DNA of 32,669 nt, taken from the NCBI GenBank assembly GCA_025934635.1, contig JAICWX010000070.1, forward strand, positions 1-32,669, given 5' to 3'. How positions within the stretch are numbered: position 1 is the first letter of the stretch; each line of letters begins with the position of its first letter. This DNA is from Streptosporangiaceae bacterium (GTDB lineage Bacteria > Actinomycetota > Actinomycetes > Streptosporangiales > Streptosporangiaceae). The notes under the pieces are model-generated. The model saw only the letters and a list, made by a program, of their open reading frames with translations. It was not told the DNA's origin and ran no database searches. Positions 9,217 to 17,187 of this stretch are shown piece by piece. Position numbers and translations under genes: made by a program.

Positions 9217-9784
9217 CCACGGGCACCGGACACGCGCCCGGATCTTCCTGCGCTTGATCCGGCTGGTTACCCGGCACCCGATCGATCCGGTCGCCCAGCT
9301 GGCACTGTACCGTCCGGGGTTCTTCGGAGATCCTTTCCTCGCCCTGGCCGGCGAGGTCCTGCGAGGGCCCTCCTTCTGGACCGCCGCCGAACGGGAGTAC
9401 CTGGCCGTCTTCAGCTCCCAGCTCAACCAGTGCCCGTTCTGCGTGCGCATGCATACCGAGGTGGCCGGCATCGAGTCTCGCGGGGAGATCGACGTGCACC
9501 ACCCGCAATCGGCGCGGCCGGAACTGCTCGCTGTGCTGCCGCTGCTGGAGCGGGTCAGCCGAAGCCCGGCGCAGCTCACTCACGCCGACGTCGGCGCGGT
9601 CCGTGCGGCCGGCGTGCCAGATGCGGCCATCGTCGATGCCCTGCACGTGAACCTGATCTTCAACTGCATCAACCGGCTGGCGAACGCGTTCGGCTTCGCC
9701 TGGGAGTCCGACCATCATGTGCGCCTGGGCGCAAAGGTAATCCACCGGATCAGCTACCGGCTCCCCAGAATCTTCATGCGCTAG
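9197..9784 (+). CDS. AhpD-like carboxymuconolactone decarboxylase family protein
   Basis: This 195-aa protein has the AhpD-type redox motif QCPFCVRMHTEV (CxxC followed by His three residues after the second Cys), the active site of alkylhydroperoxidase-D-like enzymes that reduce peroxides or relay electrons from dihydrolipoyl proteins. The following helices (ADVGAVRAAGVPDAAIVDAL, NLIFNCINRLANAFGF) match the family's DXXAXXXAG-type repeat. The start ATG lies inside the 3' end of the preceding CMD-like gene, implying translational coupling. A role in peroxide or organic oxidant removal is likely, but the true substrate is unknown. Confidence 0.83.
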   Translation: MRLGILDHGHRTRARIFLRLIRLVTRHPIDPVAQLALYRPGFFGDPFLALAGEVLRGPSFWTAAEREYLAVFSSQLNQCPFCVRMHTEVAGIESRGEIDVHHPQSARPELLAVLPLLERVSRSPAQLTHADVGAVRAAGVPDAAIVDALHVNLIFNCINRLANAFGFAWESDHHVRLGAKVIHRISYRLPRIFMR

Positions 9785-9878
9785 GCGGCGTGCCGTGCTG
9801 AGGCGACATTGCCGCCTCGCGACGTCTGTCGGCGGGTACCGGTGGCCGGCAGGTGGAGCGCTCGCCGACAGCACCGCA

Positions 9879-11102
9879 CTATGACGAGCCTGTCCTTCCA
9901 CTGCCTGCTGACGTTACCCCACGGTCAGCGTGGCGGCTGGTGGTGGTGGTGATGATGATGGCCGCGGCGGCGGCAGCAGCGCCCAGCAGGAAGGGCGCCC
10001 GCGGCCCGGCCATGGTTGCCACCGATTCGGCGATCGGGCCGCCCGCTGAGGTGCCGCCGAGCAGGACAACCGCGAACAGGGACATGACGCGGCCCAGCAT
10101 GTGCGGGTCGGCGGACTGCAGGACGGCGATCACCGAGACGAGAACGAGTGACCAGGCGAGCCCGACGCCGGCCAGCCCGGCGAGCGCGGTCGGCACGTTC
10201 GGTGCCACGGCGGTGACGGCCATCGACCCCGCCATGATTGCCGCCGCAGGCGCGATGGTCCGCGGGCCGGGCGCGCCGCGGGCGGCGGCGATGACTGCTC
10301 CGGCCAGGCTGCCTGCGGTGACCGCCGTGAACGCGGTGCCGATCAGCGATGGGCCGCCGCCGAAGGATGCGCGGATGAGGGTCGGCACGGATACCTGCAT
10401 GGTGAAGGCGAGCGTCCCGATCACGGCGAGCGCGAGCAGCGGTGCCCGCAGGACCGGGGTGTGCCACACGTAGCTCAGGCCCTCACGTACCTGGCGTGGC
10501 GCCCGCCTTACCAGGGGTGAGATGCCGGGCCGGATCGTGTGCAGCAGGATGACGTCAGCCAGGAACGAGGCCGCGTTCACCGCGAAGGCGACGGTGGCGC
10601 CCGAGGTGGCGACCAGCATCCCGCCGAGCGCCGATCCGGCTGTCATGCCGGTCAGCTGCACGGCGCCGGCCAGGGCAGAGGCGCTGGCCGCCCGGTCCGG
10701 CGTGACCAGCATCGGCAGCAGTGCCCGCCGGGCCGGCGTGTCGAGCGCGTTGATGACCCCCCAGGCCGTCGCCAGTAGGTAGATCAGCGGCATGGTGAGC
10801 ACGTCCGCCGCGGACGCGAGGGTGTACGCCAGCGCGACCAGCCCGAGCCCGGATTCCGCGAGCATTAGCAGTCGGCGGCGGTCGCGGCGGTCGGCTACTG
10901 CGCCGAACCACGGTCCGAGCACCAGGCTGGGGAGGAACTGCAGTGCGACGACCCAGCCCAGCGCCCGCCGGTCGAGCTCGACGACCACCCAGGACAGCGC
11001 GACGACCTGCGCCCAGGAGCACGTCACCGATGGCAGCTGGCCGGCCAGGTACCGGCGGAACGCGGACGAGCCCAGCGGGGCGGCCGCCGCGCGGATGCCC
11101 AT
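9879..11102 (-). CDS. MFS transporter, EntS/MFS_3-like exporter
   Basis: This is a 407-aa integral membrane protein of the major facilitator superfamily with about 10-12 hydrophobic helices. The N-half loop GPWFGAVADRRDRRRLL is the MFS motif A (GxxxDRxxRR). Overall layout and motifs (SSAFRRYLAGQLPS, ALDTPARRALLPMLV, LSYVWHTPVLR) resemble the enterobactin-exporter-like EntS/MFS_3 group. The start ATG shares one base with the MAPEG stop (TGATG), so it is the last gene of the ligase-gshB-MAPEG operon. From context it may export a glutathione conjugate or another thiol product; this is inference. The C-terminal tail is unusually Ala/Thr-rich. Confidence 0.88.
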   Translation of the reverse strand: MGIRAAAAPLGSSAFRRYLAGQLPSVTCSWAQVVALSWVVVELDRRALGWVVALQFLPSLVLGPWFGAVADRRDRRRLLMLAESGLGLVALAYTLASAADVLTMPLIYLLATAWGVINALDTPARRALLPMLVTPDRAASASALAGAVQLTGMTAGSALGGMLVATSGATVAFAVNAASFLADVILLHTIRPGISPLVRRAPRQVREGLSYVWHTPVLRAPLLALAVIGTLAFTMQVSVPTLIRASFGGGPSLIGTAFTAVTAGSLAGAVIAAARGAPGPRTIAPAAAIMAGSMAVTAVAPNVPTALAGLAGVGLAWSLVLVSVIAVLQSADPHMLGRVMSLFAVVLLGGTSAGGPIAESVATMAGPRAPFLLGAAAAAAAIIITTTTSRHADRGVTSAGSGRTGSS

Positions 11103-11497
11103 CAGAGGGAGAAGGCCGCGGCCGCGGCCAAGGCGACTCCGAGCACGTAGGTGCCCATCGCGCCGGCCAGCCGTCCCGTGGTCTGGGCCGCCATGCTCGG
11201 CGCGGTCAGCAGGCCGTAGGCATGCACGACCCGGGCCGCTGTCGCTCCGACGATCAGCGGGATGGCCACCGCGGCGGGGCTGCGTGCACCGACCAGCAGG
11301 AACAGGAGGATCAAGGTAGGTATGTACTCCGCGGCGTTGCCGTGGGCCCTGATCGCGATCAGCAGCGGGCTGGCGGGATCGTCCGGGAACTGTGAGCCGC
11401 CGGCCTTGGCCGTCACGCCGCGCATCCGCGAGACGTTGAGCCCGAGCAGGAACAGCATCGCGGCCAGGATGGCGGTGCAGATGATGGCGGTGGTCAT
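11102..11497 (-). CDS. MAPEG family membrane protein (glutathione S-transferase/eicosanoid-type)
   Basis: This 131-aa protein has four predicted transmembrane helices and the MAPEG signature RAHGNAAEYIP (about residues 50-60), the glutathione-binding region of microsomal glutathione transferases. MAPEG enzymes conjugate or reduce lipophilic electrophiles and peroxides using glutathione at the membrane. It overlaps gshB by 4 bp (ATGA) and the MFS gene by 1 bp, so it belongs to the same operon as the glutathione biosynthesis genes, which makes a glutathione-dependent function unusually well supported for an actinobacterium. Confidence 0.88.
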   Translation of the reverse strand: MTTAIICTAILAAMLFLLGLNVSRMRGVTAKAGGSQFPDDPASPLLIAIRAHGNAAEYIPTLILLFLLVGARSPAAVAIPLIVGATAARVVHAYGLLTAPSMAAQTTGRLAGAMGTYVLGVALAAAAAFSL

Positions 11498-12465
11498 GCC
11501 GATTTCCTCTTCTCTTGTAGGTTGAGCGCGCTGTCGAGCAGGTCCGCGCAGAGCGTCCAGCCGAGCAGCGCGTCGGCTTTGCGGAGCGCGCCGACGCTGG
11601 TGACGTTCACCTCGATGAGGTATGGCCCGATCACGTCCAGGCCAGCCAGGTGGATGCCGTGGCGCCGTAGCGTCGGCGCCAGCCGCGCGCAGATCTCGCG
11701 GTCCCGCGCGGTGACCGGCGCCTCGGCGGCCGGGTTGCCGATCCGGAAGTCACCCGCCTGCGGGAAGCGGTAGACCGCCCCCGCGGGTTCGCCCTTGATG
11801 ACGAAGACCCGCTTGTTGCCCGCCGAGACCTCGCGCAGGAAACGCTGAACGACAACGGCGCGTGCGCCGCCATGGGTCGAGATCTCGATCAGCGACCCCA
11901 GATTCGGATCGTGGCGGTCGAGGCGCAGGACCCCGTGGCCGGAGAAGCCGTCGACGGGCTTGATCACCGCCGTCGGGTGATCGGCGAGGAAGGACCTGAC
12001 CGTGCGCGCGTCGGCAGTGACGATCGTGGGCGGGATGAGATCGGCAAACCGGAGCGGGAGCAGGTGCTCGCTGCAGGCGCGCAGCCCGCCCGGGTCGTTG
12101 ATCAGGGCGGTGCGTTCCCGATCGATGAGGTCCAGGATCAGCGTCGCGGTGATGAAGGTCTGGTCGACCGGTGGCTCGGTGCGCATGAAGACCGCCGTCA
12201 TCTCATCCAGCCATACTCGCTGCGGCCGGGCGGCGGTGAACCACCGCCGCGCCGCGGTCCACCGGTGACCGTCTAGCGTCCGGGACGGCGCGAGCCGCAC
12301 CCGGCAGGCTTCCGCCCGGGCCCGGCCATGCGCGGCTTCGAGTAGCCGCGCCTGCGTGACCCAGACCTCGGCGCCACGGTCTTGGGCCGCGTGCATGAGG
12401 CCGACGGTGGTGTCGATCGACGGATCGAGGGATTCCAGCGGGTCGGCCACGAACGCGATCTTCAT
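11494..12465 (-). CDS. gshB: Glutathione synthetase (GshB-type ATP-grasp ligase)
   Basis: This 323-aa enzyme is predicted to join gamma-glutamylcysteine and glycine with ATP (EC 6.3.2.3). It has the GshB N-domain (MKIAFVADPLESLDPSIDTT, then FMRTEPPVD and INDPGGLRACSEHL) and the ATP-grasp core (AVIKPVDGFSGHGVLRL, VVQRFLREVSAGNKRVFV and GEPAGAVYRFPQAGDFRIG). The metal and product end is GLDVIGPYLIEVNVTSV. Length matches E. coli GshB (about 315 aa). It overlaps the upstream ligase by 4 bp and the MAPEG gene by 4 bp, indicating coupled translation. Actinobacteria usually lack this enzyme and make mycothiol instead, so horizontal acquisition is likely. Confidence 0.92.
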   Translation of the reverse strand: MKIAFVADPLESLDPSIDTTVGLMHAAQDRGAEVWVTQARLLEAAHGRARAEACRVRLAPSRTLDGHRWTAARRWFTAARPQRVWLDEMTAVFMRTEPPVDQTFITATLILDLIDRERTALINDPGGLRACSEHLLPLRFADLIPPTIVTADARTVRSFLADHPTAVIKPVDGFSGHGVLRLDRHDPNLGSLIEISTHGGARAVVVQRFLREVSAGNKRVFVIKGEPAGAVYRFPQAGDFRIGNPAAEAPVTARDREICARLAPTLRRHGIHLAGLDVIGPYLIEVNVTSVGALRKADALLGWTLCADLLDSALNLQEKRKSA

Positions 12466-13487
12466 GACACGCCTCCGCGGGCCAGCACCAGGTCGGCTTC
12501 CTGCCGCGCCGCGTCGGCGATCGACAGCAGGGCGTCAGCTTCGGGGGAGCATCCGGTGACCGCCTCGGTCCACGCGCGCTGCTGGTCCCCCGCGCGCGGC
12601 AGCAGCAGGTCGAGCGCGTCGTGCCGGGCCCGGGTGTCGTACAGCAGCGCGGCCACGGTCGCGATGGCCTCGCCGATACGCTGGCGCGGCTGCGCGTCGA
12701 GGTAGCGCACCTCGAGGTATCCGCCGCGGGGCCGCACGGGAGGGAACAGCGTCGACAGGTGAAACGACGGGTGCTCGGCCGCCGGGATGGGGAACCGGGG
12801 GGCCGCCGCCGCGAACGCCGTATACGCGCCGACCGGATCGAGCAAGTCGAGGTGGCGCCCGTCGTACCCGGTGCGGCGCAGGTCGGCGTTTTGCCAGATC
12901 CGGGTTCGGGCACCTGCGACTCCGGCCGGGCGTCCCTCAGCCCGGCCGGAATTGGCGAAGGAGGCCGCGAGGGCCGGGCCGGCCAGGTTGGCGACCAGCC
13001 ACTGCTCCCGCCCGGCTCGGCCGGGAAGCAGGTCGACTGTGACCTGCAGCGAGGCCGTGAGCCGCATCATCCGCCGCCCGTCCGGACCCTCTTCGTCGAA
13101 CATCGCCTGCATCGCGAGGTAACGCGCCGTCGGGAATCGCAGCGGGACATCCTCGCAGGAATGGTACGGGTTGAGCCCGGTGGCCTCCAGCCGGACACCG
13201 CGCGCCGAAGCGATCGCGGCGGCGTGCTGCAGCATCCAGCTGAGGTCACGGGCAAGGGCCCCGGCGGTTGGCCGGGGCGCCGGGCTCAGTTCGAGCTGGC
13301 CGCCGGGCTCGAAGGTCGGGACCGCCGCCCGGGCAAAGGCCGCGTCGAATCCGGCTGCCAGCACCGCCGGGTCAACTGGGCGCGGCCGCGCGGTGTCGGT
13401 CACCGGGATCAGTTCGACCTCGGCTCCCACCCGCCCAGGCCGCCGTGCCGGGGCGAACAACCGCTCCACCGCCGTGTCCATGTCCAT
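12462..13487 (-). CDS. Glutamate-cysteine ligase, GCS2/EgtA-like
   Basis: This 341-aa enzyme of the GCS2 family should make gamma-glutamylcysteine from Glu, Cys and ATP (EC 6.3.2.2). Family elements are GAEVELIP (residues 21-28), EPGGQLELS (60-68), the LTASLQVTVDL strand and GYLEVRYLDAQP near the C-terminus. The closest characterised actinobacterial relative in type is EgtA, which feeds ergothioneine synthesis. Here no other egt genes are adjacent, and gshB follows with a 4-bp overlap, so the product most likely goes to glutathione. It starts the four-gene operon and diverges from the LuxR/LAL gene over about 100 bp carrying repeated GGTAC motifs. Confidence 0.88.
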   Translation of the reverse strand: MDMDTAVERLFAPARRPGRVGAEVELIPVTDTARPRPVDPAVLAAGFDAAFARAAVPTFEPGGQLELSPAPRPTAGALARDLSWMLQHAAAIASARGVRLEATGLNPYHSCEDVPLRFPTARYLAMQAMFDEEGPDGRRMMRLTASLQVTVDLLPGRAGREQWLVANLAGPALAASFANSGRAEGRPAGVAGARTRIWQNADLRRTGYDGRHLDLLDPVGAYTAFAAAAPRFPIPAAEHPSFHLSTLFPPVRPRGGYLEVRYLDAQPRQRIGEAIATVAALLYDTRARHDALDLLLPRAGDQQRAWTEAVTGCSPEADALLSIADAARQEADLVLARGGVS

Positions 13488-13529
13488 GCCGCCAGGCTCG
13501 CCCGTGCCCGCCGCCGCGGCATCAGTGCT

Positions 13530-13560
13530 GGTACCGAACCGGGTACTGAACCTGTACCGG
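13530..13560. promoter_or_regulatory. GGTAC-type repeats in the divergent glutathione-operon/LAL promoter region
   Basis: GGTACCGAACC (13530-13540) is followed 12 bp later by GGTACTGAACC (13542-13552), a 10 of 11 match, and then by TGTACCGG (13553-13560), which supplies an inverted GTACC half. The block lies between the start of the glutamate-cysteine ligase and the LAL regulator, just upstream of the regulator's predicted -10 box. It is a good candidate operator for the LuxR-type protein or another regulator of the thiol operon. Confidence 0.45.
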
Positions 13561-13575
13561 ATCTTGCGGGGCGGC

Positions 13576-13581
13576 GATACT
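13576..13581 (+). promoter_or_regulatory. Candidate -10 box (GATACT) for leaderless LAL transcript
   Basis: GATACT lies exactly 12 to 7 bases before the ATG at 13588, the position a -10 hexamer takes when transcription starts at the first base of the start codon. No Shine-Dalgarno sequence is present, which fits a leaderless mRNA, a common arrangement in actinobacteria. The -35 region is weak, so activation by a protein bound at the adjacent repeats is plausible. Confidence 0.4.
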
Positions 13582-13587
13582 ACCGGT

Positions 13588-16422
13588 ATGGCGACGCCGC
13601 GGGACCCGCTGGTCGGCCGGCGCCAGGAACTAGCGTTCCTGCGGGACCGGCTCGCTGATGCACGCTCGGGCTCGGGTCATGTGGTCCTGGTCTGCGGCCC
13701 GGCCGGGATCGGCAAGACCCGCCTGGTGGAGGAACTGGCCGCCGCCGCGGACGGCATGCAGGTCAGCTGGGGCGGTGCGGTCGACGACGCCGGAATGCCG
13801 CCGCTGTGGCCCTGGATCCGGGCTGTCCGCGATCTCCCGGCACCGCGCACCGCTGTGGCCTCCATGGCCGCCGGCGCCGCCCAGCGCGAGTACAGCTCGG
13901 CCGAGGACACCGTTGCCGCGACCTTCGCCGCGGACACCGGCGTGGTCGACGCGTTTGAGGAGCAGTCCCGGTCGGGGCCGGGACTGCTGGTTGTGCTCGA
14001 TGACCTGCAGTGGGCCGACGGAGCAACGCTCCGCCTGCTCGGGCGCGTCGCATCGGCGTCCAGGCGGCTACCGCTGCTGGTCGTCGGAATGCACCGGGAT
14101 CCGGCGGGCGGATCGCTGCCTGGATCGATCGCGCACCGCGCGGAAGTGCTGAGCCTGCGGCCGCTCACGCAAAACGAGGCTGCCGCGGTTCTGTCCGCCG
14201 CCGTCGAAGAGGCCGACCCCGCCGCAGTGCGCCGGGCGGCCGAGCTGTCCGGCGGCAGCCCCTTGTACCTGACGACCCTGACCAGGGTCGCGGCCGAGCA
14301 GCTTCGCGGCCGTGCGTCCTGGGACGACGCCATCGGAGAGGCGCCCGAACTACGCCACCTGGTCGCCGCCGCGATGCGCGCCGCCGGCCCGGACGCCGCC
14401 CACGCGGTAGAGGCGCTGAGCGTTCTCGGGCTCGAGGCGGAACTGGACCTGGTGGCGCGGCTGCTCGGTGCCAGCTCGCCGGGCGCGGCGGTTGAACTGC
14501 TGCTGCCGGCGGTGCCGGCCGGGCTGGTACAGCACGTGTCGCCAGCGAGCAGTCAGGTCCGCCTCGCCCACGCCCTGATCCGGAGCGCGGCCTACGCGGC
14601 GCTCTCGCCGCAGCGCCGCGCCATCCTCCACCGTAAGGCCGCTGAGCTGCTCGAGCCACTCGCCATCGCCCGCGACGAGCGCGCCGGCGCGGTTGTCCGG
14701 CACTGGGATCGCGCCGGCGAACCCGGCCGGGCCGTCGACTGGGCGGTACGCGCCGCCGACGCCGCCCGGGCCGCGGGCGGCCACGACGAGGCTGTGTCCT
14801 ACCTTCAGCTTGCACTCGACACCATCGACAGGGGGGCCGACGACGGCGAGGTTCACGTAAACCGTGGCGAGTTGCTGCTCAACCTCGCCAGGGCGGAGTA
14901 CCTGGCCGGGCGCGTCGAGAAGAGCCTGAACGCCTGCGAGCGGGCGGCCGGCGAGGGTGAGCGTACCGGCTGCGCAGAGATCGTCGCCAGATCCGCCGTC
15001 ATCGTCCAGGGGATTGGTGATCCGGCGGTCAATCTCCGGCTTGAGGATCTATGCCGACGGGCGCTGTTGGTGCTGGGCGATGATGCCCCGCCGGAGCTGC
15101 GAGCCAAAGTCGAGGCCCAGATGGCCTGCGCGCTCAGCGAGACCGGCGCCTTCGATGAGGCAGCCAACTGGTCGCGAAGCGCACTCGCCAACGCGGCCGC
15201 CAGTGCCGATCCGGACGCGGAACTCGACGCCATCAGGGCTCGCGCCACCCTCAAATGGCTGCCGGGCTTCGACGCCGAAATGTCCGAACTGGGGCGGAGA
15301 GCGATCTCGCTGGCCGGCCCGGCCGGACGACCGCTGGCGCAGTTGTGGGGGCACGTGTGGCGTTCCGACAGCGCTATCCACATGGGGGACATGCCCGCCG
15401 CTCAGGCAGAGATCAGCGCGCTGCAGGCGCTCGCCGACCGAACCGGCCTGCCGCTCGTGCGATGGCATACCCTACGCAGGCGAGCGTCAGTAGCCGCCCT
15501 CACCGGCAGTTTCGCCAGCTGCCGACGGCTGGCAGCCCAGGCGGCTGAGATCGCCGCGAACTGGCACGACGACTCCGTGCGGGGCATCGAGTTCGGCCAA
15601 TCGGTCTGCCTGGCGCTAGTCCGGGGCGACCCGGCGGATCTGACTCCCGGCTGGACGGGCTATCTCGGCGATTTCAGTAGCTTGCCGTTGCCAGCTCGCG
15701 CCAGTCTCGCGTCCGCCCTGATGCTGGCCGGAGATCTCGACCAGGCGCGGGTGCTCTACCAGCCCCTGATCACTGCCATTGCCAAGATGCAGCATGACCT
15801 CCTGGTGTCCTCCGTGTTCAACCTGGCCGCGCTCGCTCCGGGCCTGAACGACCCGGCCGGGTGCCGGGTCCTGCGTGAGGTGATCAGCGCGGTGTTCGGA
15901 CGGTCGCCGGCCATTGGCGCCGGAACCGTGTTCTATGGAGGCTCGGTCGCCCGCATGACGGCTGAACTTGATCTTGGCTGCGGCGAGCCCGATGCGGCGG
16001 TACCGCACTTCGGCGAGGGATTGCGGGTCGACTCCCTGCTCGGCGCGTGGCCCTATGTGGCGCAGGGACGCCTGGGCCTGGCTCGCGCCCTGGGTGCGTC
16101 CGGTGACCTCGCGAGGGCGATGGAACTCGCCCGCGCGGCCGCGGCCGGCGCCCGCCGCCTGGACATGCCCGGGCTGCTCCATGCCGCGGACGCATTCCTC
16201 GCCAATGCCGCCGCCAAGGCACGCGCCGAGGACCCGCTCACCGCCCGCGAACGTGAGGTCGCCGAGCTCGTCGCCCAGGCGCTGTCCAACCGCGAGGTCG
16301 CGCACACGCTCGTGCTGTCCGAGCGGACAGTGGAAAGCCACGTCCGGAGTATTCTCGCCAAAACCGGCCTCACGTCCCGGACCGAACTAACCCGCTGGTA
16401 TCTCCAGCAGCCACCGCGCTGA
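13588..16422 (+). CDS. LuxR-family regulator with AAA ATPase domain (LAL type)
   Basis: This is a 944-aa large ATP-binding LuxR-like regulator. It opens with DPLVGRRQELAFLRD and a Walker A motif GPAGIGKT (residues 37-44), followed by Walker B LLVVLDDLQWAD (about 133-144). A long TPR-like helical middle and a C-terminal LuxR helix-turn-helix follow (LTAREREVAELVAQALSN, then VLSERTVESHVRSILAKTGL). LAL proteins are usually pathway-specific activators. The ATG at 13588 immediately precedes the P-loop domain; the frame is open much further upstream, but that sequence is the antisense of the glutamate-cysteine ligase. Its divergent placement makes the glutathione operon the most likely target. Confidence 0.93.
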   Translation: MATPRDPLVGRRQELAFLRDRLADARSGSGHVVLVCGPAGIGKTRLVEELAAAADGMQVSWGGAVDDAGMPPLWPWIRAVRDLPAPRTAVASMAAGAAQREYSSAEDTVAATFAADTGVVDAFEEQSRSGPGLLVVLDDLQWADGATLRLLGRVASASRRLPLLVVGMHRDPAGGSLPGSIAHRAEVLSLRPLTQNEAAAVLSAAVEEADPAAVRRAAELSGGSPLYLTTLTRVAAEQLRGRASWDDAIGEAPELRHLVAAAMRAAGPDAAHAVEALSVLGLEAELDLVARLLGASSPGAAVELLLPAVPAGLVQHVSPASSQVRLAHALIRSAAYAALSPQRRAILHRKAAELLEPLAIARDERAGAVVRHWDRAGEPGRAVDWAVRAADAARAAGGHDEAVSYLQLALDTIDRGADDGEVHVNRGELLLNLARAEYLAGRVEKSLNACERAAGEGERTGCAEIVARSAVIVQGIGDPAVNLRLEDLCRRALLVLGDDAPPELRAKVEAQMACALSETGAFDEAANWSRSALANAAASADPDAELDAIRARATLKWLPGFDAEMSELGRRAISLAGPAGRPLAQLWGHVWRSDSAIHMGDMPAAQAEISALQALADRTGLPLVRWHTLRRRASVAALTGSFASCRRLAAQAAEIAANWHDDSVRGIEFGQSVCLALVRGDPADLTPGWTGYLGDFSSLPLPARASLASALMLAGDLDQARVLYQPLITAIAKMQHDLLVSSVFNLAALAPGLNDPAGCRVLREVISAVFGRSPAIGAGTVFYGGSVARMTAELDLGCGEPDAAVPHFGEGLRVDSLLGAWPYVAQGRLGLARALGASGDLARAMELARAAAAGARRLDMPGLLHAADAFLANAAAKARAEDPLTAREREVAELVAQALSNREVAHTLVLSERTVESHVRSILAKTGLTSRTELTRWYLQQPPR

Positions 16423-16722
16423 CCGGTAGCGGTGCCACCACTGAGGCGGCCGACCAGCTCAACCCACACCCGGGCCGCGGTACTCCCTGGACCCATCGTG
16501 CGGGCCACCGCCTTCATGGAGACCTTGGGCGCCATCACGGGCGGACCTCTGGGTGCGGTTGGAAGCTGTCTGGTCCCACCAGGGTCCGTACCTTTCCGCC
16601 GCCAGGACTCGGCGCTGTAGCGGTACGGGGCATGGTGGATGATGAACTAGACCGCTCGGCCGCGGTCCTCGGCTAGCAGTGCAGGCCATGATAGTCAGGG
16701 TGTAACCCGCAACGCTCTGACC
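16423..16722. other. 300 bp without a supported gene between the LAL regulator and tRNA-Arg
   Basis: This stretch lies downstream of both the LAL gene (plus strand) and the tRNA (minus strand). Frames crossing it have no recognisable domain apart from a faint LacI helix-turn-helix resemblance on the minus strand that I did not accept. No U-tracted hairpin was found for either flanking transcript, and no direct repeat of the tRNA 3' end (an att site) was seen. Confidence 0.5.
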
Positions 16723-16799
16723 TGGCGCGCCCGGCAGGATTCGAACCCGCGACCCGCTGCTTAGAAGGCAGCTGCTCTGTCCGGCTGAGCTACGGGCGC
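16723..16799 (-). tRNA. tRNA-Arg (anticodon TCT), CCA encoded
   Basis: The complementary strand folds as a tRNA. The acceptor arms GCGCCCG and CGGGCGC are followed by discriminator G and a genomically encoded CCA. The D arm is GCTC...GAGC, the anticodon stem GCTGC/GCAGC encloses the loop CTTCTAA, and the T arm GCGGG/CCTGC encloses TTCGAAT. The anticodon TCT reads AGA and AGG, which are rare codons in such a GC-rich genome. No intron is present and the variable loop is of class I size. Confidence 0.95.
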
Positions 16800-17017
16800 T
16801 CAAGGGTTAGTTTGCACGGCGAAGATCACACGTAGGCCACACGAAGGTTCCAGTGTGTCAGCCCTTGACGCCGTGCCACCTCGGGAAATGACGAAGCCGA
16901 CCGCCCGAGGACCCCCAACGGCCCGAGCGTACCTCAACCTGCCGTCAGGCGCAGAGCACCTGCGGTCCTGCCAGCAGAATCGCCGGCACCCGAGGACGCC
17001 GGCGAGCGTAGAGAAGC

Positions 17018-17034
17018 ACGCACCTTAGGTGCGT
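17018..17034. promoter_or_regulatory. 17-bp near-perfect palindrome, possible operator
   Basis: ACGCACCT (17018-17025) and AGGTGCGT (17027-17034) are exact inverted repeats around a single T. The spacing suits a dimeric DNA-binding protein better than an RNA hairpin, because there is no room for a loop. No gene start is within 100 bp, so its target is unclear. Confidence 0.35.
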
Positions 17035-17077
17035 AGACCTTAATTGTGTAGTTCTGCACCCGCCGGGCGCATCAGAA

Positions 17078-17130
17078 CATGATCGCGGGCAGAAGCGGCC
17101 GCATACCAGCCGAAACTGCCCGTGATCATG
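17078..17130. repeat. Inverted repeat, 15-bp arms with one mismatch, 23-bp spacer
   Basis: CATGATCGCGGGCAG (17078-17092) and CTGCCCGTGATCATG (17116-17130) pair at 14 of 15 positions. The single mismatch suggests either an RNA-level structure or a decaying mobile-element end. No T-tract follows on either strand, so it is not a typical intrinsic terminator. It lies in non-coding DNA. Confidence 0.6.
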
Positions 17131-17187
17131 CCCTAGCAGCGGAACCAGCCCGAGTGTCAATGGCCAAGTTAGCAACGCGAAGGCCAG

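Noticed and set aside
9938..9962. Run of GGTGGTGGTGATGATGATG-like triplets suggesting a His-rich or microsatellite feature
   Set aside because: It is part of the MFS gene's Ile/Thr-rich C-terminal coding sequence on the minus strand (IIITTTT) and too short to call separately.
16440..16538. LacI-like helix-turn-helix resemblance on the minus strand (SMKAVARTMGPGSTAARVW)
   Set aside because: The match is short, one residue out of register and without any ligand-binding domain; chance similarity is as likely as a remnant.
16459..16803. 114-aa frame across the tRNA gene
   Set aside because: It is the well-known spurious translation of a tRNA (SSAGQSSCLLSSGSRVRILP-like) and has no codon bias outside it.
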